Notes: generated by a model not told the origin, from the sequence alone. 40,379 bases of DNA from Azohydromonas aeria (GCF_009760915.1 NZ_VIDQ01000069.1:1-40379); one strand, 5' to 3'. Shown: positions 25,780-33,863, counted from the stretch's first letter. A program made the numbers and translations.

Positions 25780-26799
25780 ATGACCGCTGAAAACTCCCTG
25801 CGCCGCAAGCTCATTCTGGGCGCCCCGGCTGCCGCGCTCGCCGCTGTCCTGCCGCGCTTCGCCCACGCCGCGCCGGTGACGCTGCTCAACGTCAGCTACG
25901 ACGTCTCGCGCGAGTTCTACAAGGAATACAACAAGGCCTTCGCCGCGCACTGGAAGAAGACCGCCGGCGAGGACATCACGCTGAACCAGTCGCACGGCGG
26001 CTCCAGCAAGCAGGCGCGCGCGGTGATCGAGGGCCTGGACGCGGACGTCATCACCATGAACCAGGCGCTGGACATCGACGTGGTGGCCGACAAGGGCCTC
26101 ATCGCCGCCGACTGGGCCAAGCGCCTGCCCAACAACGCCGCGCCCACGTCGTCGGTGACGATGTTCCTGGTGCGCAAGGGCAATCCCAAGGGCATCAAGG
26201 ACTGGGCCGACCTGGCCAAGCCCGGCATCAGCGTCGTCATTCCCAACCCCAAGGTCACCGGCAACGGCCGCTACACCTACCTGGGCGCGTGGGGCTCCGT
26301 GGTCAAGGGCGGCGGCACCCCGGCGCAGGCGCGCGAGCTGACGCAGAAGATCTTCGCCAACGTGCCGGTGTTCGACGGCGGCGGGCGCGCCGCCACCACC
26401 ACCTTCGCGCAGCGCAACATCGGCGACGTGCTGTGCACCTTCGAGAGCGAGGTGCAGTCCATCGTCGAGGAGTTCGGCAAGAACTTTGACTTCGTCTACC
26501 CGGCGCGCACCGTGCTGGCCGAGAACCCGGTGGCCATCGTGGACAAGGTGGTGGACCGCAAGGGCTCGCGCAAGCAGGCCGAGGCCTACCTGAAGTACCT
26601 GTGGTCCGAGGAAGCGCAGCGCATCGCCGTGAAGCACAACCTGCGGCCGCGCGACGCCAAGCTGCTGGCCGCGCACGCCCAGGACTTCCCCAACGTGTCC
26701 ACCTTCACCGTCGATGAAGTCTTCGGCAGCTGGAGGAAGGCGCAGGCCGAGCACTTCAACGACGGCGGCATCTACGACCAGATCGTGGCCAGGAAGTAA
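25780..26799 (+). CDS. sbp: Sulfate/thiosulfate-binding protein, copy 2
   Basis: Periplasmic receptor of 339 residues. The export signal (ENSLRRKLILGAPAAALAAVLPRFAHA) carries a twin-arginine-like SLRRKLILG, unlike the plain Sec signal of copy 1, so Tat export is possible. The mature protein has LLNVSYDVSREFYKEYN, QSHGGSSKQARAVIEGL, NPKVTGNGRYTYLGAWG and DGGGRAATTTFAQRNIGDVLCTFESE. It is clearly diverged from copy 1 along its length, so the two receptors may differ in affinity or preferred oxyanion. No strong Shine-Dalgarno before ATG 25780. Confidence 0.92.
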   Translation: MTAENSLRRKLILGAPAAALAAVLPRFAHAAPVTLLNVSYDVSREFYKEYNKAFAAHWKKTAGEDITLNQSHGGSSKQARAVIEGLDADVITMNQALDIDVVADKGLIAADWAKRLPNNAAPTSSVTMFLVRKGNPKGIKDWADLAKPGISVVIPNPKVTGNGRYTYLGAWGSVVKGGGTPAQARELTQKIFANVPVFDGGGRAATTTFAQRNIGDVLCTFESEVQSIVEEFGKNFDFVYPARTVLAENPVAIVDKVVDRKGSRKQAEAYLKYLWSEEAQRIAVKHNLRPRDAKLLAAHAQDFPNVSTFTVDEVFGSWRKAQAEHFNDGGIYDQIVARK

Positions 26800-26810
26800 G
26801 GGCCCGCCGG

Positions 26811-26844
26811 CCCGGCCGCCCGGCGCTCGCGCGCGGCGGCCGGG
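26811..26844 (+). repeat. GC-rich hairpin between sbp2 and cysT2
   Basis: CCCGGCCGCC (26811-26820) pairs with GGCGGCCGGG (26835-26844). It starts 12 nt after the sbp2 stop and has no T-run. Such hairpins often protect or partly end a binding-protein transcript, giving more receptor than permease. Confidence 0.55.
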
Positions 26845-26893
26845 CGTTCTCCCGCCCGCATCAGCGAAAATCGCGGGTTCTCCCCCTTACCGA

Positions 26894-26929
26894 CAAGGCG
26901 CATCCGCTCTCCCGGGCGGCTGCGCCTTG
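26894..26929 (+). repeat. Hairpin just before cysT2
   Basis: CAAGGCGCA (26894-26902) pairs with TGCGCCTTG (26921-26929). It ends 8 nt before the cysT2 ATG, in a leader with no clear Shine-Dalgarno, so it may lower translation of the permease. Confidence 0.45.
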
Positions 26930-26937
26930 CCCTTGTC

Positions 26938-27771
26938 ATGCTCTTCTCCCGCACCCTGCTCAAGCGCCACAGCGTGCTGCCGGGCTTCGACCTGGCGCTG
27001 GGCTTCACGCTGCTGTACCTCAGCCTCGTGGTGCTCATCCCGCTGTCGGCCGCCTTCCTCAAGGCCGCGACCATGACGCCCGAGGCGTTCTGGGACGCCG
27101 TGGCCTCGCCGCGCGTGGTGGCCTCGTACCGGCTGACCTTCGGCGCCTCCTTCGCCGCGGCGCTGGTCAACGCCTTCTTCGGGCTGCTCATCGCCTGGGT
27201 GCTGGTGCGCTACGACTTCCCCGGCCGGCGCCTGGTGGACGCGCTGGTGGACCTGCCCTTCGCGCTGCCCACGGCCGTGGCCGGCATCACGCTCACGGCG
27301 CTGTACGCCGAGAACGGCTGGATCGGCCAGCACCTGCCCTTCAAGGTCAGCTTCACGCCGCTGGGCGTGTTCGTGGCGCTGCTCTTCATCGGGCTGCCCT
27401 TCGTGGTGCGCACGCTGCAGCCGGTGCTGGAGGACCTGGGCCGCGAGCTGGAGGAAGCCGCCGCCACGCTGGGCGCCACGCGCTGGCAGTGTTTTACTCG
27501 CGTGACCTTGCCGATCCTGGCGCCGGCGCTGCTCACGGGCTTCGCGCTGGCCTTCGCCCGGGCGCTCGGCGAGTACGGCAGCGTCATCTTCATCGCCGGC
27601 AACCTGCCCATGATCAGCGAGATCACGCCGCTGATGATCATCTCCAAGCTGGAGCAGTACGACGTGCCCGGCGCCACGGCCATCGCCGTGGTCATGCTGG
27701 TGGCCAGCTTCGTGATGCTGCTGTTGATCAACTCGCTGCAGGCCTGGGCCCGGCGCCGCCAGGGCCAGTGA
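26938..27771 (+). CDS. cysT: Sulfate ABC transporter permease CysT, copy 2
   Basis: 277-residue permease, co-linear with copy 1: KRHSVLPGFDLALGFTLLYLSLVVL, AENGWIGQHLPFKVSFTPLGVFVALLFIGLPFVVRTLQPVLEDL, coupling loop EEAAATLGATRWQCFTRVTLPILAPALLTG, and GEYGSVIFIAGNLP. It is separated from sbp2 by 138 bp holding two hairpins, in contrast to 25 bp in operon 1. cysW2 starts 4 nt after its stop. Confidence 0.94.
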   Translation: MLFSRTLLKRHSVLPGFDLALGFTLLYLSLVVLIPLSAAFLKAATMTPEAFWDAVASPRVVASYRLTFGASFAAALVNAFFGLLIAWVLVRYDFPGRRLVDALVDLPFALPTAVAGITLTALYAENGWIGQHLPFKVSFTPLGVFVALLFIGLPFVVRTLQPVLEDLGRELEEAAATLGATRWQCFTRVTLPILAPALLTGFALAFARALGEYGSVIFIAGNLPMISEITPLMIISKLEQYDVPGATAIAVVMLVASFVMLLLINSLQAWARRRQGQ

Positions 27772-27775
27772 CGCC

Positions 27776-28642
27776 ATGAACCCGATGTCCCCCTCCTCTC
27801 CCGCCGGCGCCACCACCGAGCCGGCCTGGGTGCGCCGCACGCTCATCGCCGTGGCGCTGGTGTTCCTGACGCTGTTCCTGTTCGTGCCGCTGGTGCTGGT
27901 CTTCATCGAGGCCTTCAAGAAGGGCCTGGAGGTGTACCTGGAAGCCGTCACCGAGCCCGATGCCGCCTCGGCCATCAAGCTCACGCTGATCGCCGCGGGC
28001 ATCTCGGTGCCGCTGAACCTGGTCTTCGGCGTCGCCGCGGCCTGGGCGATCGCGAAGTTCGAGTTCCGCGGCAAGAGCGTGCTGCTCACGCTCATCGACC
28101 TGCCCTTCTCGGTCAGCCCCGTCATTGCCGGCCTGATCTACATCCTGGTCTTCGGGCTGCAGGGCTGGCTGGGCGCGTGGCTGCAGCTGCACGACGTCAA
28201 GATCATCTTCGCCGTGCCGGCGATCGTGCTGGCCACGCTCTTCATCACCTTCCCCTTCGTCGCGCGCGAGCTGATTCCTCTCATGCAGGCGCAGGGCGTG
28301 GAGCAGGAGGAGGCGGCCACGGTGCTGGGCGCCTCCGGCTGGCAGACCTTCTGGCGCGTGACGCTGCCCAACGTGAAGTGGGCGCTGCTCTACGGCGTGA
28401 TCCTGTGCAACGCCCGCGCCATGGGCGAGTTCGGCGCGGTCAGCGTGGTCTCCGGGCACATCCGCGGGCAGACCAACACCATGCCGCTGCACATCGAGAT
28501 CCTCTACAACGAGTACCAGTTCGCCGCCGCCTTTGCCGTGGCCTCGCTGCTGGCGGCGCTGGCGCTGGTGACGCTGGCGCTGAAGTACGTGATCGAGCGC
28601 CGCGTGAAGGCGCAACTGAAGCAGGCCGGCCGCGGCGAATAA
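27776..28642 (+). CDS. cysW: Sulfate ABC transporter permease CysW, copy 2
   Basis: 288-residue permease. The short N-terminal tail precedes the first helix RTLIAVALVFLTLFLFVPLVLVFIEAF. Shared landmarks with copy 1 are LTLIDLPFSVSPVIAGLIY, EEAATVLGASGWQTFWRVTLPNVKW and GEFGAVSVVSGHIRGQTNTMPLHIEILY. cysA2 follows after 11 nt. Confidence 0.94.
   Translation: MNPMSPSSPAGATTEPAWVRRTLIAVALVFLTLFLFVPLVLVFIEAFKKGLEVYLEAVTEPDAASAIKLTLIAAGISVPLNLVFGVAAAWAIAKFEFRGKSVLLTLIDLPFSVSPVIAGLIYILVFGLQGWLGAWLQLHDVKIIFAVPAIVLATLFITFPFVARELIPLMQAQGVEQEEAATVLGASGWQTFWRVTLPNVKWALLYGVILCNARAMGEFGAVSVVSGHIRGQTNTMPLHIEILYNEYQFAAAFAVASLLAALALVTLALKYVIERRVKAQLKQAGRGE
28328..28577 (+). repeat. Near-identical cysW segment, copy 2
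   Basis: Counterpart of 24305-24554, matching at 245 of 250 bases, direct orientation, offset 4023. A further identical run covers the LIDLPFSVSPVIAGLI codons around 28090-28138. Confidence 0.9.
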
Positions 28643-28653
28643 GAGCAAGCCCC

Positions 28654-29727
28654 ATGAGCATCGAAGTCAGAAACCTCGTGAAGCGCTTCGGCAGCCTGGC
28701 CGTTTGCGACAACCTCAACCTCACCATCGAGTCCGGCGAGCTCGTCGCCCTGCTGGGACCGTCGGGCTCCGGCAAGACGACGCTGCTGCGCATCATCGCG
28801 GGGCTGGAGAAGGCCGACGGCGGCAGCGTGCTGTTCCACGGCGACGACGCCACGCGCACGGCGGTGCGCGAGCGCAACGTCGGCTTCGTGTTCCAGCACT
28901 ACGCGCTGTTCCCGCAGATGAACATCTTCGAGAACGTCGCCTTCGGATTGCGCGTGCGCCCCAAGGCGACGCGCCCCAGCGAGGCCGAGATCCGCGCCAA
29001 GGTGTCGGACCTGCTCAAGCTGGTGCAGCTCGACTGGCTGGCCGAGCGCTATCCGCACCAGCTCTCGGGCGGGCAGCGCCAGCGCATCGCGCTGGCCCGC
29101 GCCCTGGCGGTCGAGCCCAAGGTGCTGCTGCTGGACGAACCCTTCGGCGCGCTGGACGCCAAGGTGCGCAAGGAGCTGCGGCGCTGGCTGCGGCGGCTGC
29201 ATGACGAGATGCACGTCACCAGCGTGTTCGTCACGCACGACCAGGAGGAAGCCATGGAGGTGGCCGACCGCATCGTGGTGATGAACCAGGGCCGCATCGA
29301 GCAGGACGGCCGCCCGGACGAGGTCTACGACCACCCGGCCACGCCCTTCGTGCTGCAGTTCCTGGGCGACGTGAACCTGTTCCACGGCCGCACCGGACGC
29401 AGCGGCGGCCCGCACGAGGGCGCGGCGGACCAGGGCACCGTCACCTACGTGCGCCCGCACGAGCTGCAGGTGCTTGGGCACGAGATGCCCGGCGCGCTGC
29501 CGGTGCGGCTGCAGCAGGCGCTGACCGTGGGCCCGAACACGCGGCTGGAGTTCCGGCGCCTGGACGATGAGAGCTACATCGACGTGGAACTGCCGCGCGC
29601 GGAGTACCTGGGGCTGCGCGAGCAATTGAAACTGGAGCCGGGCGCGCAGGCCTGGCTGCTGCCGCGGCGCGTGACGCGCTTCGCCGTCACGCCGGAGGAG
29701 CCGCAGGATCCGGCGGCGATGATTTGA
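28654..29727 (+). CDS. cysA: Sulfate ABC transporter ATPase CysA, copy 2 (full length)
   Basis: 357-residue ATPase of usual family length. Walker A GPSGSGKT (35-42), Q81, signature LSGGQ (137-141), Walker B VLLLDEP (157-163) and VTHDQEEAMEVADR. The C-terminal regulatory part keeps FLGDVNLFHGR and TVTYVRPHELQV, the standard CysA motifs missing from copy 1. Together with cysT2 and cysW2 it forms a complete transporter. The gene ends 42 bp from a convergent gene; no terminator was seen there. Confidence 0.95.
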   Translation: MSIEVRNLVKRFGSLAVCDNLNLTIESGELVALLGPSGSGKTTLLRIIAGLEKADGGSVLFHGDDATRTAVRERNVGFVFQHYALFPQMNIFENVAFGLRVRPKATRPSEAEIRAKVSDLLKLVQLDWLAERYPHQLSGGQRQRIALARALAVEPKVLLLDEPFGALDAKVRKELRRWLRRLHDEMHVTSVFVTHDQEEAMEVADRIVVMNQGRIEQDGRPDEVYDHPATPFVLQFLGDVNLFHGRTGRSGGPHEGAADQGTVTYVRPHELQVLGHEMPGALPVRLQQALTVGPNTRLEFRRLDDESYIDVELPRAEYLGLREQLKLEPGAQAWLLPRRVTRFAVTPEEPQDPAAMI

Positions 29728-29769
29728 GTGGCCCTGTCTGCGGAAGCGTCTGCAATCGAACGAACAGGC

Positions 29770-30912
29770 TCACAGATCGAAACGGGCCCACAGCGCGGCA
29801 TGGTCCGAAGCAGCCTGGGACCAAGTCGTGATGTTGGGAAAAGGCTCGGGCGGAATGCCGCCCGCGTCCTTGACGGCATCGACAATGCCGTAAATACCGC
29901 CTCTGACAAAACCATGCTCGACATGGCGGTCGTGGAGCGCTGATGACACGAAAATATAGTCAAGCTGTGACAGCCGCTCGCTCTTCTTCGCCTTGGCATA
30001 GTAATAGGTAAACCTTTCGACGGCTGGAAGCTTCGGGTCCACCACGGGCATCAGGTCCGGACAATTGAACAAGGGCGCCAGTGACTGGTACGGGTTGCTT
30101 GAATCCTCGTTCAGGTCGCCCATCACGGCCACCAGCTGTTTCTTGAGGTCGTAGGCGCCGAGAATTTCCCGGACACGTTCCGCTTGAGCGCGACGCTTGT
30201 CCGCCGATTCCTGTCGGCCATTGGGTCCACGGCCCAGCTGGCTCTTGAAATGGTTGCAGAGAACAAATAGCGGGCCCGCGTTGCCGCCAATGTCTATGGC
30301 AACCTCCAGACAGTCTCGGCTGAAAACGCGGCGGTATTTCCTGTAAGCATCAAACACGTGTGTCTTGATGCCGATCACGGGAAAACGGCTCAAGCAAGCG
30401 ACATCGATGTGCCGGGGATCGTTGGGACTGTCTATGGACACGAACTGGGCAAACCGCTTCTTCAGCGCATCGCGGTTGAACATGTTAAGAGCATCCATGC
30501 CTTCAATTTCCACGGCGCAAACAACGTCGGCGTTGGCATCTAAAATTACTTTTGCCGTGTTCGCGCGCTCCTCGTCGGTGAAAGGCTCATTCTTGAAAAT
30601 CATTTCGCCTTGCCATGACTTTCGACCTTCACAACCCGAGTAAATCCCCCATCCCGTTACCTCGCCCTGTTTGTCCCAGGCGCCGAAGCTGCCGCCATCT
30701 ACGCGAAAATCAATAAAATCAACCAGCGCTGAGGAAAGCGCAAAAACATCCTGGCGATCCTTGTCCATGTATTTTGCTTTTGCAATGATCGCATTGAGCT
30801 TTTCGACGCGATCCAAAAGCTCCGCAGCCAGACTGGAATCGCGCAGATTCAGTATTTTCGCGCGGCGAAAGAGGTTGTGGAAATTGAACGTCGTCAGCGT
30901 CAGAGTTGCCAC
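29770..30912 (-). CDS. Endonuclease/exonuclease/phosphatase (EEP) family protein
   Basis: 380-residue metal-dependent phosphodiesterase-fold protein. EEP landmarks in order: TLTTFNFHNLF (strand 1 with Asn), VVCAVEIEG with the metal-binding Glu, LCNHFKSQLG, VMGDLNEDSSNPY (D and N), SQLDYIFVSSAL, and the C-terminal SDHAALWARFDL with the catalytic Asp-His. No signal peptide. The GTG at 30912 is preferred because GGAGG stands 5 nt upstream; an ATG at 31014 would add 34 residues before the conserved fold. Sampled codons are about 50% G+C, well below the neighbours, which points to recent transfer. DNA, RNA or phospholipid substrate cannot be told apart. Confidence 0.82.
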   Translation of the reverse strand: MATLTLTTFNFHNLFRRAKILNLRDSSLAAELLDRVEKLNAIIAKAKYMDKDRQDVFALSSALVDFIDFRVDGGSFGAWDKQGEVTGWGIYSGCEGRKSWQGEMIFKNEPFTDEERANTAKVILDANADVVCAVEIEGMDALNMFNRDALKKRFAQFVSIDSPNDPRHIDVACLSRFPVIGIKTHVFDAYRKYRRVFSRDCLEVAIDIGGNAGPLFVLCNHFKSQLGRGPNGRQESADKRRAQAERVREILGAYDLKKQLVAVMGDLNEDSSNPYQSLAPLFNCPDLMPVVDPKLPAVERFTYYYAKAKKSERLSQLDYIFVSSALHDRHVEHGFVRGGIYGIVDAVKDAGGIPPEPFPNITTWSQAASDHAALWARFDL

Positions 30913-31018
30913 GCTACCCTCCGGATCGGTTGTGAACGGACTGTTAGCGTAGCCGAGCAACCATGGTTTTCCACTGTCGTATTTATTGGGACATTTGAGT
31001 CTTGCCAAGGCCATGGAT

Positions 31019-31036
31019 CAGGCAATACCTTGCCTG
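31019..31036. repeat. Inverted repeat between the EEP and toxin genes
   Basis: CAGGCAA-TACC-TTGCCTG is a perfect 7-bp stem with a 4-nt loop. It lies 58 bp past the toxin gene stop and upstream of the EEP gene. It may be an operator or a weak transcript end; no T-run follows. Confidence 0.4.
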
Positions 31037-31093
31037 CGCCAATACGGCGGCCTTCCTCTTCGATCCGTATTCGGGTTTGCGGTCGTGGCGGTC

Positions 31094-31507
31094 TTATGGC
31101 GGATCGGCCAGCGCCACGCCTTCGATCTTCATGGCCGCCAACAACGCCTCATCCAGCGTCGCCAGCGCCACCTTGCGGCGCAGCGCCAACTCCAGGTAGG
31201 CCGCGTCGTAGGCCGTGAGACCGTGCCGGGCGGCCAGAGCATCCAGTTCCACCAGGCCCACGGGCTCGCGGTCGATGCGCAGGCGCAGCGCGGCCGCCGC
31301 GGCCGCCAACTCGGTGCGCTTGGCCGCGTCGATACGGCGCCGACGCTGCGCGGTGAGCAACAGGTTGCCGATCTCCAGCAGCCACAGCGCCGGTACCCAG
31401 ACCTCGCCGTCCGCGGTCGCGGCCAGCGCAGCGTCGGTGTAGCCGGTGGCCTCGTCCGGCAGCAACCAGGCGGCGGCCACCGAGGCATCGACGACGAAGG
31501 CAGCCAT
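31094..31507 (-). CDS. vapC: VapC-like PIN-domain toxin
   Basis: 137-residue PIN ribonuclease. The acidic metal-binding residues are D7 (FVVDASV), E45 (LLEIGN), D101 (TAYDAAYLELAL) and D119 (LATLDEAL), the usual VapC set. Members cleave tRNA or rRNA when freed from the antitoxin. Its ATG shares one base with the antitoxin stop (TGATG), the standard arrangement for coupled toxin-antitoxin translation. High-GC codon use fits the host genome. Confidence 0.9.
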   Translation of the reverse strand: MAAFVVDASVAAAWLLPDEATGYTDAALAATADGEVWVPALWLLEIGNLLLTAQRRRRIDAAKRTELAAAAAALRLRIDREPVGLVELDALAARHGLTAYDAAYLELALRRKVALATLDEALLAAMKIEGVALADPP

Positions 31508-31749
31508 CAGCGGCGGCCGTCGCGGATCAGCTCCCGGCTGCTGAGCCCGCCCAGGCTCACGCCCTGCCGCGCCTCGCGCAGCCGGGCCACGGCATCCAGC
31601 CCGCGCTGCCGGGCGTCGTCGCTCTCCGGCGGCGTGAGGCGAGCCACCACCTTGCCGCGGCGCGTGATCTCGATCACCTCGCCGGCCTGCACGCGGTCGA
31701 TCAGCTCGGACAGTCGGTTCTTGGCTTCGAACAAGGCAACGGTGGACAT
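31507..31749 (-). CDS. Phd/YefM-type antitoxin
   Basis: 80-residue antitoxin. The N-terminal part (MSTVALFEAKNRLSELIDRVQAGEVIEITRRGKVVARLTP) is the Phd/YefM DNA-binding fold. The C-terminal part (about 45-80, ARLREARQGVSLGGLSSRELIRDGRR) is the toxin-binding tail. The start at 31749 has a GGGAG-type ribosome site; the open frame beyond it (to 31845) crosses the operator. It should repress its own promoter, which holds a palindrome. Confidence 0.9.
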   Translation of the reverse strand: MSTVALFEAKNRLSELIDRVQAGEVIEITRRGKVVARLTPPESDDARQRGLDAVARLREARQGVSLGGLSSRELIRDGRR

Positions 31750-31773
31750 GGCAAGCTCCCGACAGTTGGGACC

Positions 31774-31802
31774 AATGTAGCTAGCTAGCTCACATCGCGC
31801 AA
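31774..31802 (-). promoter_or_regulatory. Toxin-antitoxin promoter with palindromic operator
   Basis: On the - strand TTGCGC (31802-31797) and TACATT (31779-31774) are separated by exactly 17 bp. The spacer contains the perfect palindrome AGCTAGCTAGCT (31779-31790), extended on both sides by ATGT / ACAT with one extra base. Antitoxin bound there would block polymerase. Confidence 0.7.
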
Positions 31803-31877
31803 AGCCTCGTGGCCATGGCGTGAGGGCGCAAAAGCCCACCTTCATTCCCGGCCGTGCCCCCTTGCATACTCCCCCGC

Positions 31878-32906
31878 ATGAAAAAGCCCTCCCTGCTCCT
31901 CGCCCCCCTGGCCGCCGCCCTCGCCCTTGCCGCCGCCCCGGCGCAGGCCGGCAAGACCCTCGACGCCATCAAGCAGCGCGACCAGGTCGTGGTCGGCGTC
32001 AGCACCGGCGTGGCCGGCTTCTCGGCCGCCGACAGCCAGGGCCGCTGGAGCGGCTTCGACGTGGACTTCGGCAAGGCCATCGCCGCGGCCGTCCTGAGTG
32101 ACCCCAACAAGGTGCGCTGGGTGCCGCTGAGCTCGCAGCAGCGCTTCACGGCCCTGCAGTCCGGCGAGGTGGACGTGCTCTCGCGCAACACCAGCTTCAC
32201 CCTCACCCGCGACGCCTCGCTGGGCCTGCAGCAGACGGCCATCAACTTCTTCGACGGCCAGGGCTTCATGGTCCCGGCCAAAACCAAGGTGACCAGCGCG
32301 AAGCAGCTCAAGGGCGCCAGCGTCTGCCTGCAGTCCGGCACCACCACCGAGAAGAACCTCACCGACTTCTCGCGCGCCAACGGCCTGAACCTGAAGCCCG
32401 TGGTGTTCGAGAAGATCGAGGCTGCCAACGCCGCCTACTTCGCCGGCCGCTGCCAGGCCTACACCACCGACGCCTCCGGCCTGGCCGCCATCCGCTCGCG
32501 CGAGGCCAAGGACCCGAAGGAACACGTCATCCTCCCGGACCTCATCTCCAAGGAGCCGCTGGGTCCGCTGGTGCGCCGCGGCGACGACGAGTGGTTCACG
32601 ATCGTGAAGTGGGTCGTGTACGGGCTGATCGAGGCCGAGGAGGCCGGCATCACCCAGGCCAACACCGACAAGCTCAAGGCCGAGAGCACCGACCCGGTCG
32701 TGCAGCGGCTGCTGGGCAAGGGCGACGACATGGGCAAGCTGCTGGGACTTGACCGTGACTGGCTGCTGCGCGCGGTCAAGGCCGTGGGCAACTACGGCGA
32801 GATCTACGAGCGCAACGTCGGCGAGAAGACACCCGTGGGCCTGCCCCGCGGCAAGAACGCGCTGTGGAACCAGGGCGGCCTGCTGTACGCGCCGCCGGTG
32901 CGCTGA
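31878..32906 (+). CDS. aapJ: General L-amino-acid-binding protein (AapJ/BztA type)
   Basis: Periplasmic receptor of 342 residues. Signal peptide 1-24 (ends APAQA). The class 3 binding-protein start KTLDAIKQRDQVVVGVSTGVAGFS is followed by GFDVDFGKAIAAAVL, FTALQSGEVDVLSRNTSFTLTRD, FFDGQGFMVP, LKGASVCLQSGTTTEKNLTDF and YTTDASGLAA. The C-terminal LPRGKNALWNQGGLLYAPP is typical of AapJ. First gene of a four-gene operon. No clear Shine-Dalgarno before ATG 31878. Confidence 0.92.
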   Translation: MKKPSLLLAPLAAALALAAAPAQAGKTLDAIKQRDQVVVGVSTGVAGFSAADSQGRWSGFDVDFGKAIAAAVLSDPNKVRWVPLSSQQRFTALQSGEVDVLSRNTSFTLTRDASLGLQQTAINFFDGQGFMVPAKTKVTSAKQLKGASVCLQSGTTTEKNLTDFSRANGLNLKPVVFEKIEAANAAYFAGRCQAYTTDASGLAAIRSREAKDPKEHVILPDLISKEPLGPLVRRGDDEWFTIVKWVVYGLIEAEEAGITQANTDKLKAESTDPVVQRLLGKGDDMGKLLGLDRDWLLRAVKAVGNYGEIYERNVGEKTPVGLPRGKNALWNQGGLLYAPPVR

Positions 32907-33859
32907 AGCCCGCCACGCGCGCCCGGCTGGCGCAGGCGCTGGTGCTGCTCGCGCTGGCGCTGCTGCTGGGCTGGCTGGCGCGCAACACGCTGGCCAACAT
33001 GGCCGCGCGCGGCATCCAGGCCGGCTGGGATTTCCTGGGCGATGCCGCCGGCTTCGAGATCGGCGAGTCGCCCATCGCCTTCGACGGCGCGCAGAGTTAC
33101 GCCCGCGCCTTCCTGGTCGGCGTGCTCAACACGCTGCGCGTGGCGCTGGCCGGCATCGCGCTGGCCACGCTGCTGGGCGGCGCCATCGGCATCGCGCGGC
33201 TGTCACGCAACGCGCTGGTGAGCGGCCTGGCCGGCGCCTACGTCGAGGTCGTGCGCAACGTGCCGCTGCTGGTGCAACTGCTGCTGTGGTACCTGCTGCT
33301 GGTGGAGTACCTGCCCGACCCGGGCGAGCCGCTGCACCTGGGCCCCTGGCTGCTGCTGAGCAAGGGCGGGCTGTCGCTGCCCTGGCCGGCCGAGGGCGGC
33401 TGGAGCCTGCCGCAGCCCGGGCCCTTCGCGGTGGAGGGCGGCGCGACGCTCACGCCGGAGTTCGTGGCGCTGTGCGGGGGCCTGAGCCTCTACACCGCCG
33501 CCTTCATCGCCGAGGTGGTGCGCGGCGGCGTGCTGGCGGTGCCGCGCGGGCAGACGGAAGCGGCGCTGAGCATCGGCCTGTCCCGGGCCCAGGTGCTGCG
33601 GCGCGTGGTGCTGCCGCAGGCGCTGCGCGTGATCGTGCCGCCGCTGGCCAGCCAGTACCTGAACCTGACCAAGAACTCCTCGCTGGCCGTGGCCATCGGC
33701 TACCCGGACGTGGTCTCGATCGCCAACACCGCGCTGAACCAGACCGGCCGGGCGCTGGAGTGCATCAGCCTGATCATGGCCGTGTACCTGTGCACCTCGC
33801 TGCTGACCGCGGCGCTGATGGGCGCGCTGGACCGCCGTGCGGCGCTGCGGGAGCGCTGA
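32864..33859 (+). CDS. aapQ: Amino-acid ABC permease AapQ-type
   Basis: 331-residue permease. After an N-terminal helix (about 20-40) it has a large periplasmic segment (AARGIQAGWDFLGDAAGFEIGESPIAFDGAQSYARAFLVG), the hallmark of this class, then VEVVRNVPLLVQLLLWY and the coupling loop GQTEAALSIGLSRAQVLRRVVLPQALRVIVPPL. It is shorter than most AapQ proteins (near 400). No ATG exists near the start; GTG 32864, which overlaps aapJ by 43 nt, is the best candidate. The exact start is uncertain. Confidence 0.85.
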   Translation: MEPGRPAVRAAGALKPATRARLAQALVLLALALLLGWLARNTLANMAARGIQAGWDFLGDAAGFEIGESPIAFDGAQSYARAFLVGVLNTLRVALAGIALATLLGGAIGIARLSRNALVSGLAGAYVEVVRNVPLLVQLLLWYLLLVEYLPDPGEPLHLGPWLLLSKGGLSLPWPAEGGWSLPQPGPFAVEGGATLTPEFVALCGGLSLYTAAFIAEVVRGGVLAVPRGQTEAALSIGLSRAQVLRRVVLPQALRVIVPPLASQYLNLTKNSSLAVAIGYPDVVSIANTALNQTGRALECISLIMAVYLCTSLLTAALMGALDRRAALRER

Positions 33860-33863
33860 GCCC

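Noticed and set aside
31854..31878. GTG at 31854 as start of the amino-acid-binding protein
   Set aside because: It would put MPPCILPR before a standard signal peptide; ATG 31878 gives the normal MKK start.
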